Of a DNA stretch of 64,000 nt, positions 45,517 through 53,765 are shown piece after piece. The notes below the pieces were generated by a model. That model did no database searches. It saw only the letters and a program-made list of their open reading frames with translations, and had not been told where the DNA came from. The translations under genes were made by a program, and so were the position numbers. The stretch is from Chloroflexota bacterium (GTDB lineage Bacteria; Chloroflexota; Anaerolineae; Anaerolineales; Villigracilaceae). The first letter of the stretch is position 1. Every line of letters starts with the position of its first letter. The stretch covers positions 35,835 to 99,834 of the forward strand of contig JAKOVF010000206.1 of NCBI GenBank assembly GCA_029782225.1, read 5' to 3'.

Positions 45517-47381
45517 TCCAGATGCGCCTTGATACTTTCCGCCGCGGTCTCATTCATGCCTTTTACCGCTGCCAGTTCCTCAATGCTCGCCTCCCTAATC
45601 TTATCCACAGAACCGAAATGTTTCAAGAGTGCCTTTCGTCGGTTTGGCCCAATGCCGGGGATCGAATCTAGGATGGAGGCCATGCCCAGTTTCGAGCGCT
45701 TTTTCCGATGCGCGGTGATCCCGTAGCGGTGCGCTTCGTCGCGAATGCGCTGGACGAGATAGAGTGCTTGTGAATGACGAGGCAGCATCAAGGATTCTGA
45801 CTTGTGGGGGAAGAAGATTTCCTCCTCCTGTTTCGCCAGCCCCACAACGGGGACCTTCCCATCCAGCCCGGCCTGCTCGAGGACCTTAACCGCCCGCCCC
45901 AGTTGGCCCTTGCCACCGTCGATAATGATGAGATCGGGCAGGAACGAAAAAGACGCATCCGGCTTGGACCCCGGGTCTGCCTCCATTTGTTGGCTGCCCT
46001 GCCATCTGCGGAAGCGACGCGTCAACATCTCCTCCATCGAAGCGAAGTCATCCGGCGCGCCGATCACGCTCTCGATGTTGAACTTGCGGTAGAGCTTTTT
46101 ATCGGGCACTCCCTGTGTAAAGACGACCATGGCGCCGATGATGGCTGTGCCCTGAATATTCGAGATGTCATAGCATTCGATGCGGTTGGGCGGCGCGGGC
46201 AGATTCAATGCGGACTGCAACTCCCCCAACGCCTGTTCCTGCTTATGCGTATCTGCCTGCCACTGCGCCCGCAGGGACGTGAGAGTCTCGGTGGCGTTCT
46301 CTGCCGCCATCTGGACAAGCTCGTGCGGCTGTCCCTCTTTGGGGACAAAGAACTCCACTTTTTCGCCGCCGCGCCGTGAGCGAAGCCATTGACCGATGAT
46401 CTTGGCCTCTTCGATCTCCTCTGGCAGCATGACCTGCTGGGGGATGGTCGCGGCCTCGGTATAGAACTGTTTGATAAATTGGGACATGACTTCATTGTTT
46501 GCCGCGTCCTCGGTCCCTTCGAGGATGAAGTACTCACGTCCGATCAACTTGCCGCCGCGGATGAAGAAGATCTGCACGCAGGCTTCGCCATTGGAGCGCG
46601 CCATTGCCAGCACATCTGAGTCCTTGTAATCTGTCGCAAAGACGATCTTCTGCCGCTCGATGATCGATTGAATGGCCTTGAGCTGGTCCCGCAGCGCGGC
46701 GGCCTTCTCAAAGCGCATCTCTTCGGCGGCCTTCTCCATCTCCCGCTGGATGCGCTGGACGATGCCCTCACTGTGTCCGCTCAGAAAATCCATCAGGTCG
46801 GAGATCATTTGACGGTATCCTGCCTGGTTGATGGCGCCAATACAGGGAGCGGTACACAGTTTGATGTCGTGGTAAAGACACGCCCGCTTGTCCTGCCCGG
46901 TGATCTCGCGGTCGCAGGTCAGATAGGGGAAGATGCGGCGGAGCACATCCAGCGTCTGATAAACAGCCCAGGCGGAGGTGTACGGGCCAAAATAGCGCGA
47001 ACCATCCTCGGCCATCTGCCGCGTCACGGTGACCTTGGGGAAGGGGTCGGCCCAGTGAACTTTGATGTAGGGATAGCGCTTGTCGTCCTTGAGGCGGACG
47101 TTGTACTTCGGGCGGTGCTTCTTAATCAGGTTCATCTCAAGGATCAACGCCTCGAGTTCTGAACCGACGACGATCCACTCGGCATCCGCGATATCACGGA
47201 CCAGGCGGCGCGTCTTTGCGTCGTGGCCCGCATCCGCGTGGAAATAGGACCGCACGCGGTTTTTCAAATTGATGGCTTTGCCCACGTAGATGACTTCGCC
47301 TGCCGCGTTACGGTAGATATAGCAGCCGGGCTTGGTGGGAAGCGTGGCAAGGATGCCCTGCAGTTTCTCGGAAATTTCCAT
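45513..47381 (-). CDS. uvrC: UvrABC excinuclease subunit C
   Basis: 622 residues from the ATG at 47381. The N-terminal GIY-YIG nuclease is GCYIYRNAAGEVIYVGKAINLKNRV. A UVR helix (MEKAAEEMRFEKAAALRDQL) follows, then the RNase H-like UvrC nuclease domain (IECYDISNIQGTAIIGAMVVF; LPDLIIIDGGKGQL) and a C-terminal helix-hairpin-helix pair (LDSIPGIGPNRRKALLKHFG). It makes both incisions in nucleotide excision repair. Domain complement and length are normal. It heads an operon with the receiver and the small membrane peptide. Confidence 0.97.
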   Translation of the reverse strand: MEISEKLQGILATLPTKPGCYIYRNAAGEVIYVGKAINLKNRVRSYFHADAGHDAKTRRLVRDIADAEWIVVGSELEALILEMNLIKKHRPKYNVRLKDDKRYPYIKVHWADPFPKVTVTRQMAEDGSRYFGPYTSAWAVYQTLDVLRRIFPYLTCDREITGQDKRACLYHDIKLCTAPCIGAINQAGYRQMISDLMDFLSGHSEGIVQRIQREMEKAAEEMRFEKAAALRDQLKAIQSIIERQKIVFATDYKDSDVLAMARSNGEACVQIFFIRGGKLIGREYFILEGTEDAANNEVMSQFIKQFYTEAATIPQQVMLPEEIEEAKIIGQWLRSRRGGEKVEFFVPKEGQPHELVQMAAENATETLTSLRAQWQADTHKQEQALGELQSALNLPAPPNRIECYDISNIQGTAIIGAMVVFTQGVPDKKLYRKFNIESVIGAPDDFASMEEMLTRRFRRWQGSQQMEADPGSKPDASFSFLPDLIIIDGGKGQLGRAVKVLEQAGLDGKVPVVGLAKQEEEIFFPHKSESLMLPRHSQALYLVQRIRDEAHRYGITAHRKKRSKLGMASILDSIPGIGPNRRKALLKHFGSVDKIREASIEELAAVKGMNETAAESIKAHLE

Positions 47382-47423
47382 CGGCGGCGATTCTAACACG
47401 GTCTGATACCCCCAATTTCCCGC

Positions 47424-47451
47424 TTGACTTTTGACCTGTAGCCCTTACAAT
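47424..47451 (+). promoter_or_regulatory. Promoter for the Yip1-like gene
   Basis: TTGACT (47424-47429), a 16-base spacer and TACAAT (47446-47451). The same arrangement precedes the neighbouring gene at 48239-48266. Confidence 0.5.
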
Positions 47452-47483
47452 TACCTTAATCAACTGAATAAGGAGAATGCAAA

Positions 47484-48200
47484 ATGGACCAACAGTTTTC
47501 GAATGCACCACTCATGCAGCCTAAACCCGGCCCAACGGGTTGGCTACCAATCTGGATCAAAGCTGTGACCAAACCCAGTGAGGGGACCTTTGCAGAATTG
47601 GCGCACTCGCCTGAAGCAAAAGCGAGCCAGGCGTATTTGTGGATTTTTGTTACAGCGCTGATCAGTTTTCTTATTGCAGTTGTCATTCAGATGCTTTTCC
47701 TATCATTAGGTTTCGGGCAACAGAACCAGGATTTGGCCGGACTGTTAGGTAGTTCGCTGATTGGATTAGTTTGTGCCGTTCCAGTTTTTGCAGGTTTATC
47801 TGTCCTAGGTTTCATCATTAATACAGGATTGGTTCAATGGGTGGCCGGTCTTTTTAAAGGAGTCGGTACTTTTAACCAACTTGCCTATGCATTCGGCGCA
47901 ATTGCGGCTCCGATCACGTTAATCTCTTCTGTACTATCCTTCTTCTATGCCATTCCTTTTGTCGGATTATGCCTTTTGCCGGTAAGTATACTTTTGGGTC
48001 TGTACGCATTGATCCTAGAGGTGATAGCCGTCAAAGGAGTCAATAAGTTCGGTTGGGGCCAGGCGATTGGCTCCGTTTTGGTGATCCCCGCTGTCCTTTT
48101 CTTATGCTCGTGCCTTGTAATAGGCATCCTGACGCTATTAGGTCCGGCTGTTGGCAACGTTTTTAGCGAAATTAACCAATCCTTGCAGAGCGTGCCCTAG
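47484..48200 (+). CDS. Yip1-like membrane protein with shared terminal tags
   Basis: 238 residues with an AAGGAGA site. After a Pro-rich cytoplasmic N-terminus and the amphipathic TGWLPIWIKAVTKPSEGTFAEL segment typical of Yip1-domain proteins, five to six membrane helices follow (about 50-225). FFYAIPFVGLCLLPVSILLGLYALILEV fits the Yip1 core. Function in bacteria is unknown. Its first residues (MDQQFSN) and last residues (GNVFSEINQSLQSVP) are identical to those of the next gene although the cores are unrelated. Confidence 0.8.
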   Translation: MDQQFSNAPLMQPKPGPTGWLPIWIKAVTKPSEGTFAELAHSPEAKASQAYLWIFVTALISFLIAVVIQMLFLSLGFGQQNQDLAGLLGSSLIGLVCAVPVFAGLSVLGFIINTGLVQWVAGLFKGVGTFNQLAYAFGAIAAPITLISSVLSFFYAIPFVGLCLLPVSILLGLYALILEVIAVKGVNKFGWGQAIGSVLVIPAVLFLCSCLVIGILTLLGPAVGNVFSEINQSLQSVP

Positions 48201-48238
48201 AGTTGAACATAAGTGCAACCTTCGCTCGAGCCGATCTT

Positions 48239-48266
48239 TTGACTTCCGGCATGCGGCTTTTACAAT
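48239..48266 (+). promoter_or_regulatory. Promoter for the DUF4190-like gene
   Basis: TTGACT (48239-48244), 16-base spacer, TACAAT (48261-48266); the hexamers and spacing are the same as in the promoter of the preceding gene. Confidence 0.5.
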
Positions 48267-48298
48267 TAATATAGACTAACAAAAAAGGAGAATGAAAA

Positions 48299-48649
48299 AT
48301 GGACCAACAGTTTTCGAACGTTCCACCCCCGCCTCCTCCCCCTGCACCTGCTTCGGCTGGGACTGATAACCAGCGCATCATGGCGATTGCGTCGCTGGTC
48401 ATTGGCATCCTGACCCTGTGTGCATGGCTGCTGCCGATCTGTGGGATTCCGCTGGGAATCATTGGCGCCGTGCTGGGCTATCTCGGTATGAAATCGCCGA
48501 CCCAGAGGAACCTGGCGATTGCCGGGCTTGCACTTTCTGTAATTGGTGTCCTGCTCGGTTGTGCAAATGCCATCGCAGGTGTGGTTTTCGGCCCGATCAT
48601 TGGAAATGTATTCAGCGAGATTAATCAGTCTTTGCAAAGCGTACCATAA
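48299..48649 (+). CDS. Small DUF4190-like membrane protein with shared terminal tags
   Basis: 116 residues with an AAAGGAGAA site. A polyproline N-terminus (SNVPPPPPPPAPAS) precedes two membrane helices in the DUF4190 style (IMAIASLVIGILTLCAWLLP; AIAGLALSVIGVLLGC), with GIPLGIIGAVLGYLGMKS between them. Ends match those of the preceding Yip1-like gene. The function of this family is unknown. A strong bidirectional terminator follows. Confidence 0.78.
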   Translation: MDQQFSNVPPPPPPPAPASAGTDNQRIMAIASLVIGILTLCAWLLPICGIPLGIIGAVLGYLGMKSPTQRNLAIAGLALSVIGVLLGCANAIAGVVFGPIIGNVFSEINQSLQSVP

Positions 48650-48661
48650 GAACCTGTAAAC

Positions 48662-48690
48662 GAAACCTCCCGCTCCAAGCGGGAGGTTTC
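48662..48690. terminator. Bidirectional terminator between DUF4190-like and kinase genes
   Basis: GAAACCTCCCGC/GCGGGAGGTTTC, a perfect 12-bp stem with loop TCCAA and T-rich flanks on both strands; it serves convergent genes. Confidence 0.75.
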
Positions 48691-48691
48691 A

Positions 48692-50716
48692 TTATGGCTC
48701 AGGAGGAGGGGCCGCCGGGGGAATTCTCTGTGCTCCGGGAAGCAGGTCCATATCCGCGAGGAAATACGCGTGTTCGTACATGGTACTGGCGCCGCCCTCG
48801 CCGGCAACCGGCTCGATCGTCCCATCCTTATTTGAATCGACGCCGATCAGCATCTGATTTGCCAGCGCGGCAATCTCATCGATCTGTCCTGCCATGGCCG
48901 GGTTGAAGGGAGTTTCATGTAATTTCTTCGCTTTGTCCAGCAACTGCAAAGACCATCCCTTAATATTATCGAGGCAAACCTTCATTTCACCACTCTCGAG
49001 ATGGATATGTTCCGTCGCGTCGGCGGCCTGGCTGGCAAAACCGGCATGGGAAGATGTTTGGATGATGTATCCATTCAACATGCCAAATCCGTCACTCGGG
49101 TCAGCGATCGTGCCGTCATTGTTCCAGTCGCGGTAGTTTTCCTTGTCCGCGCTGCCAACAAGCTGATTGATGATCTCCTCAGTCTTCTCGCGCACAAGCT
49201 CCTCACTATTCGCGGCAAACGCCTGCTGCAGTTCATAAGCAGATGTATCGATGTTATCCGTTGTGGTCCATAATCCCTGCACAAGCGCAGTGTGATTGGG
49301 GGCGCCGCTGAAGCTGACTAACAGGTGCCTCAGGTGAACGAGCGCCAGTGGTGGATAGACAAACGATGCGACGATCTGGTCGGACGGCTGATCTGGATTT
49401 GGATCGTTGTTCGGTTCTTCCGTGATCTCGATCTGGTCGAACACCTCAAGCAGGTTTCTCTGCTGTGGGTCCACAAACGTCAGTTGACCCTGCCCGCTGT
49501 CCTCTATCTGGACAGTTCCCACATTGTGATTGGCCTCGCCGCCCTCGGCCAGGAGCCAGGCCTCATAATGCTTGCCTGCTTGCGGCGGCGGGAGGCTCGT
49601 CAGCGTGACCGTAGCCTTGTCGAGAATGGAATTAAAGTCAGTATAGGTGACCTGCCCGAGCGGTTGGTCATTCGTTTTCTTCGCACCAAAGAGCGCCGGA
49701 GAGAACCGTACCGCGCCAAAGACAATGGCGACAACTGCCACTGCGCCCACAGTGATCCAACTCCACTGGACGGGCGGCAAACGAGTCCCTTTGGCGGCCG
49801 TGGATGACTTCCGCGCGATCTGCGCCAGCCTGAACGTATCCTTCGACGCGGTCTGACCATTGAAGATCGCTACAAACTCGTCCGCAAATTCTTTAGCCGT
49901 GCTGTACCGCAGGGTGAAGTCTTTCGCGAGCGCCCGATCGATGACGGCCTGCAAGTCACTGGAGATGCCGAAGATGGGGGGCGGCGGATCGTTGAGATGC
50001 TTCATCAGCACGCCGAACGTCGAGTCCGCTTCAAAGGGGACAACGCCCGCGAGCATCTCATACAGCATCACGCCCAGGGAATAAATGTCAGTATAAGGTC
50101 CCGTCTTGTCGCCGCGTGCCTGTTCGGGACTCATATAGGTCGGTGTTCCGGAAACGGAGCCTGTCGAGGACTGGGAAGCTGAATCGAGCAGGCGGACCAG
50201 CCCAAAGTCCGTGAGGATCGGTTCCACATCCGCAGGGAGCGGTTTGTCGAGGTCAATGCTTTTGGTGGGGGAGCGCAAGAGCACGTTGGCGGGCTTGATG
50301 TCACGGTGAACGATATGCTGGCTGTGGGCGTAATCAATGGCGCTGGCGAGAGATTGCAGCAAATGGGCGACAATCGAGAGCGGTATTTTTTCGCCCCGCT
50401 TATGTAAAGCCTTTAAATAGGTGGAGAGCGAAGGCCCCGAGACATATTCCATCACCAGGCATGGCTGCCCATCGACCAGATCGTAATCATACATCTGAAC
50501 GATGTTGGGATGCCGTAATGAGGCGACGACCGTTGCTTCGCGCTCGAAGCGGGTGACTGTATCGGGATCCTGATCTACATGGCTGCGCATCACCTTGACA
50601 GCAACTTTTCTCCCAAGAGTTGTGTGCTCGCCAAGATACACTTCCGCCATGCCGCCGCGCGCGATCAGCCTTTCCACGCGGACCTTACCCAGTGTTTTGC
50701 CACTCCAATCAGGCAT
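48692..50716 (-). CDS. Membrane Ser/Thr protein kinase with RskA-like ectodomain
   Basis: 674 residues from the ATG at 50716. The kinase domain (about 8-270) has the Gly loop ARGGMAEVYLG, Lys41 in VAVKVM, HRDIKPANVLL, ILTDFGLV and GTPTYMSPEQARG, the Pkn2/PknB pattern. A membrane helix near 330-350 (WITVGAVAVVAIVFGAVRF) leads to an extracytoplasmic region. It starts with an anti-sigma-K-factor (RskA)-like domain (TSLPPPQAGKHYEAWLLAEGG) and continues with two DxNxDG loops (DWNNDGTIADPSDG, DSNKDGTIEP) like EF-hand or dockerin calcium loops. A -10 box seven bases upstream suggests a leaderless mRNA. It lies beside two surface-protein genes; an ectodomain ligand is unknown. Confidence 0.9.
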   Translation of the reverse strand: MPDWSGKTLGKVRVERLIARGGMAEVYLGEHTTLGRKVAVKVMRSHVDQDPDTVTRFEREATVVASLRHPNIVQMYDYDLVDGQPCLVMEYVSGPSLSTYLKALHKRGEKIPLSIVAHLLQSLASAIDYAHSQHIVHRDIKPANVLLRSPTKSIDLDKPLPADVEPILTDFGLVRLLDSASQSSTGSVSGTPTYMSPEQARGDKTGPYTDIYSLGVMLYEMLAGVVPFEADSTFGVLMKHLNDPPPPIFGISSDLQAVIDRALAKDFTLRYSTAKEFADEFVAIFNGQTASKDTFRLAQIARKSSTAAKGTRLPPVQWSWITVGAVAVVAIVFGAVRFSPALFGAKKTNDQPLGQVTYTDFNSILDKATVTLTSLPPPQAGKHYEAWLLAEGGEANHNVGTVQIEDSGQGQLTFVDPQQRNLLEVFDQIEITEEPNNDPNPDQPSDQIVASFVYPPLALVHLRHLLVSFSGAPNHTALVQGLWTTTDNIDTSAYELQQAFAANSEELVREKTEEIINQLVGSADKENYRDWNNDGTIADPSDGFGMLNGYIIQTSSHAGFASQAADATEHIHLESGEMKVCLDNIKGWSLQLLDKAKKLHETPFNPAMAGQIDEIAALANQMLIGVDSNKDGTIEPVAGEGGASTMYEHAYFLADMDLLPGAQRIPPAAPPPEP

Positions 50717-50722
50717 GGACCG

Positions 50723-50728
50723 ATTATA
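50723..50728 (-). promoter_or_regulatory. -10 box for the Ser/Thr kinase, probably leaderless
   Basis: TATAAT on the minus strand (complement of 50723-50728), six bases before the start codon. Confidence 0.4.
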
Positions 50729-50771
50729 CTCTTGAGAGCGCAACCTGCCGCTTGCCAATCAGCATCAAAAC

Positions 50772-50805
50772 GAATGAGGGACGACCATTTGATCGTCCCT
50801 CATTC
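50772..50805 (-). terminator. Terminator of the 905-residue surface protein gene
   Basis: GAATGAGGGACGA/TCGTCCCTCATTC, a perfect 13-bp stem with an 8-base loop, followed on the minus strand by GTTTTGAT. Confidence 0.75.
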
Positions 50806-50821
50806 TTCAACCTGCGGATTC

Positions 50822-53539
50822 TTACTTCCTGACGATGATGTATGTTCCACTTTCTGCAGTGGTTATGCTGAAGTAACCATCCGCTGTCTCTTCCCCCTTC
50901 ACCTCAACCCACTCATTTCCATCCCATTGGAGCAATGCAAACTTTGCACTCTTTTGATCCGCGGGGAGCTTGAATTGGATCAGAATGCTGGCATCCTTGG
51001 GCAGTGGATCTACGCTCTTGCCATCTTTCATCACATTGAGAATGAAGCCATCGAGCAACGAAGCGCCACCGGGAAGCGCCCCGGGTAGAGCACCTACGCT
51101 CAGGTTTTCGAGGAATGCCTGATATCCACAGAGATTGTTGAAGGTCAGGTGCAGATCTCCGCTTTGAGTCTCAAATGCAGCGGGTGGGTTACAGACAATA
51201 TCAATGGTGTTGCCGCCCGTCACCGGGACGAAGAGATCGGGGGATTGATCCGTCTCTGTGCCCGTGGTTGTTCCTCCTGGGATCACTGGAGGAACAATAA
51301 CGGTTGCATCGGAAACCGTCACATTGAAACTGCCAGAGGTGGTGTTCCCTGCCTGATCGGTGGAAGAACAATTCACTACGGTTGTTCCCAGCGGGAAGAC
51401 TGAGCCAGAAGCGGGCAGGCAGTCCACGGTTGCGGATTCATCGAAGTTATCGGTGGCGCTCACAGTGTAATTGATGGTTGCGCCCATTGATGTAGTTCCG
51501 ACTGAAATGTTGGCGGGCAGGTTGAGGGCGGGCCCGGTTTTATCGATATTGATGTTGCTGGCGATTGCGGGTGTGCTGACATTTCCTGCCTTGTCGGTGC
51601 ATGTCCCGGATGCGGATTGACCGGCCCCTTCGGTCGAGAGAATCATATCTGGGTCACAGAAGGCGAGGCCGGAAAGGGCATCGCTCCCACTGAAGCTGAC
51701 GGTGACGTCGGTGTTGTTCCAGCCGTTTGAATTTGGCGCAGGAGCGGCGCTGGCACTGGCGATCGGCCCGGTCTTGTCTATGTTGATTCCGCTCTGTGTG
51801 TTGGTGGCGGTCAGGCCAACATGATTCGTGCAGGTCCCGGTGGCAGATTGGTTGGTGCCTTCCGATGAGACCGTCCTGGAAACCGTGGAATTAAATACTC
51901 CGGACTGGGCGTCTGCACAGGACCAGGTCAGAACCACATCCGTGTTGTTCCAGCCACTGCCATTGGCCGGTGTTTGGCTGACAAAACTGATCGTTGGCGG
52001 CGTGTTATCGGAGACGGTTGAGGTGTTGTAACAGCCGCTGTCGTTTACATTCACGCCGGTGCCGCAGCTTGGATTGGCAAGGATGTAGATCGTCCCATTG
52101 ATGACTTCAATCCCATAACGCTGGTTGCGCCGGAATACACCCCCATTCACTATCACTGTCGAACCAGGGTTGCCATTTACATAAACACCGGAGCCAACAT
52201 TGTTATTATCTGCGTTTCCGCTGGAGCCGATGTCAGAGCCGTTCCCCGTAGAGGTGACGTTGTTGAGGGTAACAACATTCGCGTTGGAAATCGCGATCCC
52301 GTGGCCGTCATTGTTTGTCGCGGTGACATCTGTAAGCGTAATGATGGGAGCGCTCAGGGTCGCACCATTATTGTTTGTCCCGTCTCCGGCTCCGCGCGCA
52401 TCTCTGAATGTCGGGTTGCCGGGAGTGCCGGTGATCGTGATCGAGCCGCTGTTCGAAGTCGCGGCAAAGCCCAGGTTGCCGTTGTTACCGTCGAAGAGGC
52501 TGCCGTTTGAAACATCGATATTCCCGGTCTGTGTGGTCAGGGAGGCTGTATTCCCGGTCTCCTGATTTTGGACATCGTCATTATTGAAAGAAATATTTCC
52601 GCTTACTGTTGTGACCGTAATGCCATTATTGTTCACCCCGTTCACGATATCTGATTCTGTCAGACTGACATTTCCGCTGATCGTGGAAACGAGTATGGCA
52701 GAAGCATTCTGAGCATTGTTGACATCCACATCGTTGAAAGTAACCGAGCCGCTCGTGGTGAACACCGAGACGCTGGGGTTGGAGGTCGTGTTGCCGGTGA
52801 CGGTCACATCCTGGATGCCGATATTCCCAACCCACGGATTGGATGCGCTGCCAATACTGATAAAGCCTTGATTCACGCCGCTTAGACCGAAATCCGTGTC
52901 GCCATTGAATCCGTTCGTCGCGGGAACCCAACCGCCAACAACATTGAGATTGATGGTTCTGAGACTATCGAACGAGGTCGAGAGACTGCCCGCTGAATCA
53001 TCCAGGATCAAGGGAGTCGTAAACCCAACGCCCGATGGATCTTCGAGATAGATCGTCCCGCTTGAATAGAGACCGGGGTTGGTCCGCATGTCGGTGATCA
53101 GGGCAGTCAGGTTTTGATTGGAAGTCGGGAGGCTGGTGAACCGCCGGCAACTTGCGCTGCCCGGCACGGCTCCGTCCGGACACCAGGTTGGATCAGCGCC
53201 CTGGACGATATCTGCCGCCTCCTGAGATGCCAATGAAACGGTATCTCCGGTCTCATTGACGACCACCAGGCCTGTGTCATCCGGTACTGTGGCCAGCAAT
53301 TGATCCAACGGCACTTCCTCTGTCATCGGAGTGTCTGTTGCCACTTCTGTGGCTGGAGCGAGTTCTGTCGGCACGTCGGTGGCCGGGGGAAGCTCCGTTG
53401 GTACATCCGTTGGAGCAGACGGAGGTGCCGTGGCTGTCCCCTCATCTGCAAGAGCCGGGCTCACATTCGTGAGGCTCAGGCATAGCATAAGGATCAGAAA
53501 TATGCCTGAAAAGGTAAGTTGGGTGCGATGCTTGATCAT
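50822..53539 (-). CDS. Large secreted beta-helix/Ig-like surface protein, 905 residues
   Basis: I use the ATG at 53539 (MIKHRTQLTFS); a start 18 bases upstream would sit inside a palindrome. The order is a signal peptide (1-32), a Thr/Pro/Ala-rich linker (35-75), a conserved module ending WCPDGAVPGSASCRRFT, a parallel beta-helix rich in Asn/Thr (about 150-470), Ig-like repeats (CTDKAGNVSTPAIAS type), one HYR domain (DCLPASGSVFPLGTTVVNCS) and a conserved C-terminal module (about 790-905; LPKDASILIQFKLP, WDGNEWVEVKGEE, GTYIIVRK). It is a paralogue of the 1158-residue protein upstream. Probably a cell-surface adhesin or matrix protein; no sortase motif seen. Confidence 0.85.
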   Translation of the reverse strand: MIKHRTQLTFSGIFLILMLCLSLTNVSPALADEGTATAPPSAPTDVPTELPPATDVPTELAPATEVATDTPMTEEVPLDQLLATVPDDTGLVVVNETGDTVSLASQEAADIVQGADPTWCPDGAVPGSASCRRFTSLPTSNQNLTALITDMRTNPGLYSSGTIYLEDPSGVGFTTPLILDDSAGSLSTSFDSLRTINLNVVGGWVPATNGFNGDTDFGLSGVNQGFISIGSASNPWVGNIGIQDVTVTGNTTSNPSVSVFTTSGSVTFNDVDVNNAQNASAILVSTISGNVSLTESDIVNGVNNNGITVTTVSGNISFNNDDVQNQETGNTASLTTQTGNIDVSNGSLFDGNNGNLGFAATSNSGSITITGTPGNPTFRDARGAGDGTNNNGATLSAPIITLTDVTATNNDGHGIAISNANVVTLNNVTSTGNGSDIGSSGNADNNNVGSGVYVNGNPGSTVIVNGGVFRRNQRYGIEVINGTIYILANPSCGTGVNVNDSGCYNTSTVSDNTPPTISFVSQTPANGSGWNNTDVVLTWSCADAQSGVFNSTVSRTVSSEGTNQSATGTCTNHVGLTATNTQSGINIDKTGPIASASAAPAPNSNGWNNTDVTVSFSGSDALSGLAFCDPDMILSTEGAGQSASGTCTDKAGNVSTPAIASNINIDKTGPALNLPANISVGTTSMGATINYTVSATDNFDESATVDCLPASGSVFPLGTTVVNCSSTDQAGNTTSGSFNVTVSDATVIVPPVIPGGTTTGTETDQSPDLFVPVTGGNTIDIVCNPPAAFETQSGDLHLTFNNLCGYQAFLENLSVGALPGALPGGASLLDGFILNVMKDGKSVDPLPKDASILIQFKLPADQKSAKFALLQWDGNEWVEVKGEETADGYFSITTAESGTYIIVRK

Positions 53540-53549
53540 TGTCCGCCAG

Positions 53550-53587
53550 CCTTTCATGATTGAAAAGAACCTTTCATAATTGAAAGC
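53550..53587. promoter_or_regulatory. Two tandem palindromic operator-like sites
   Basis: CCTTTCATGATTGAAAAG (53550-53567) and CCTTTCATAATTGAAAGC (53570-53587), 20 bases centre to centre, immediately downstream of the -10 box. They match CCTTACATGATTGTAAGG at 57299-57316 in front of the paralogous gene. Confidence 0.55.
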
Positions 53588-53593
53588 TAGCTA

Positions 53594-53623
53594 ATTATAT
53601 GATAAATATTGTCTAATTTACAA
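53594..53623 (-). promoter_or_regulatory. Promoter of the 905-residue surface protein gene
   Basis: On the minus strand TTGTAA (complement of 53618-53623), an 18-base spacer and TATAAT (complement of 53594-53599). The predicted start point is at the edge of the tandem palindromes. Confidence 0.5.
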
Positions 53624-53705
53624 TATTTTCGGGCGCTGGAAGTGTTGCAGAATCATTGAAAGGTAGGCCGATCAGACAATCTAGCTCCTAAAGCTATTCC
53701 AAAAG

Positions 53706-53742
53706 AAACTCACCCCGGAAATGTCGTTTCCGGGGTGAGTTT
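53706..53742 (-). terminator. Terminator of the 1158-residue surface protein gene
   Basis: A perfect 16-bp stem (53706-53721 and 53727-53742, loop TGTCG), followed on the minus strand by TCTTTTGG, 24 bases past the stop codon. Confidence 0.8.
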
Positions 53743-53765
53743 TATTGATCTATTCGGCGCCAGGC

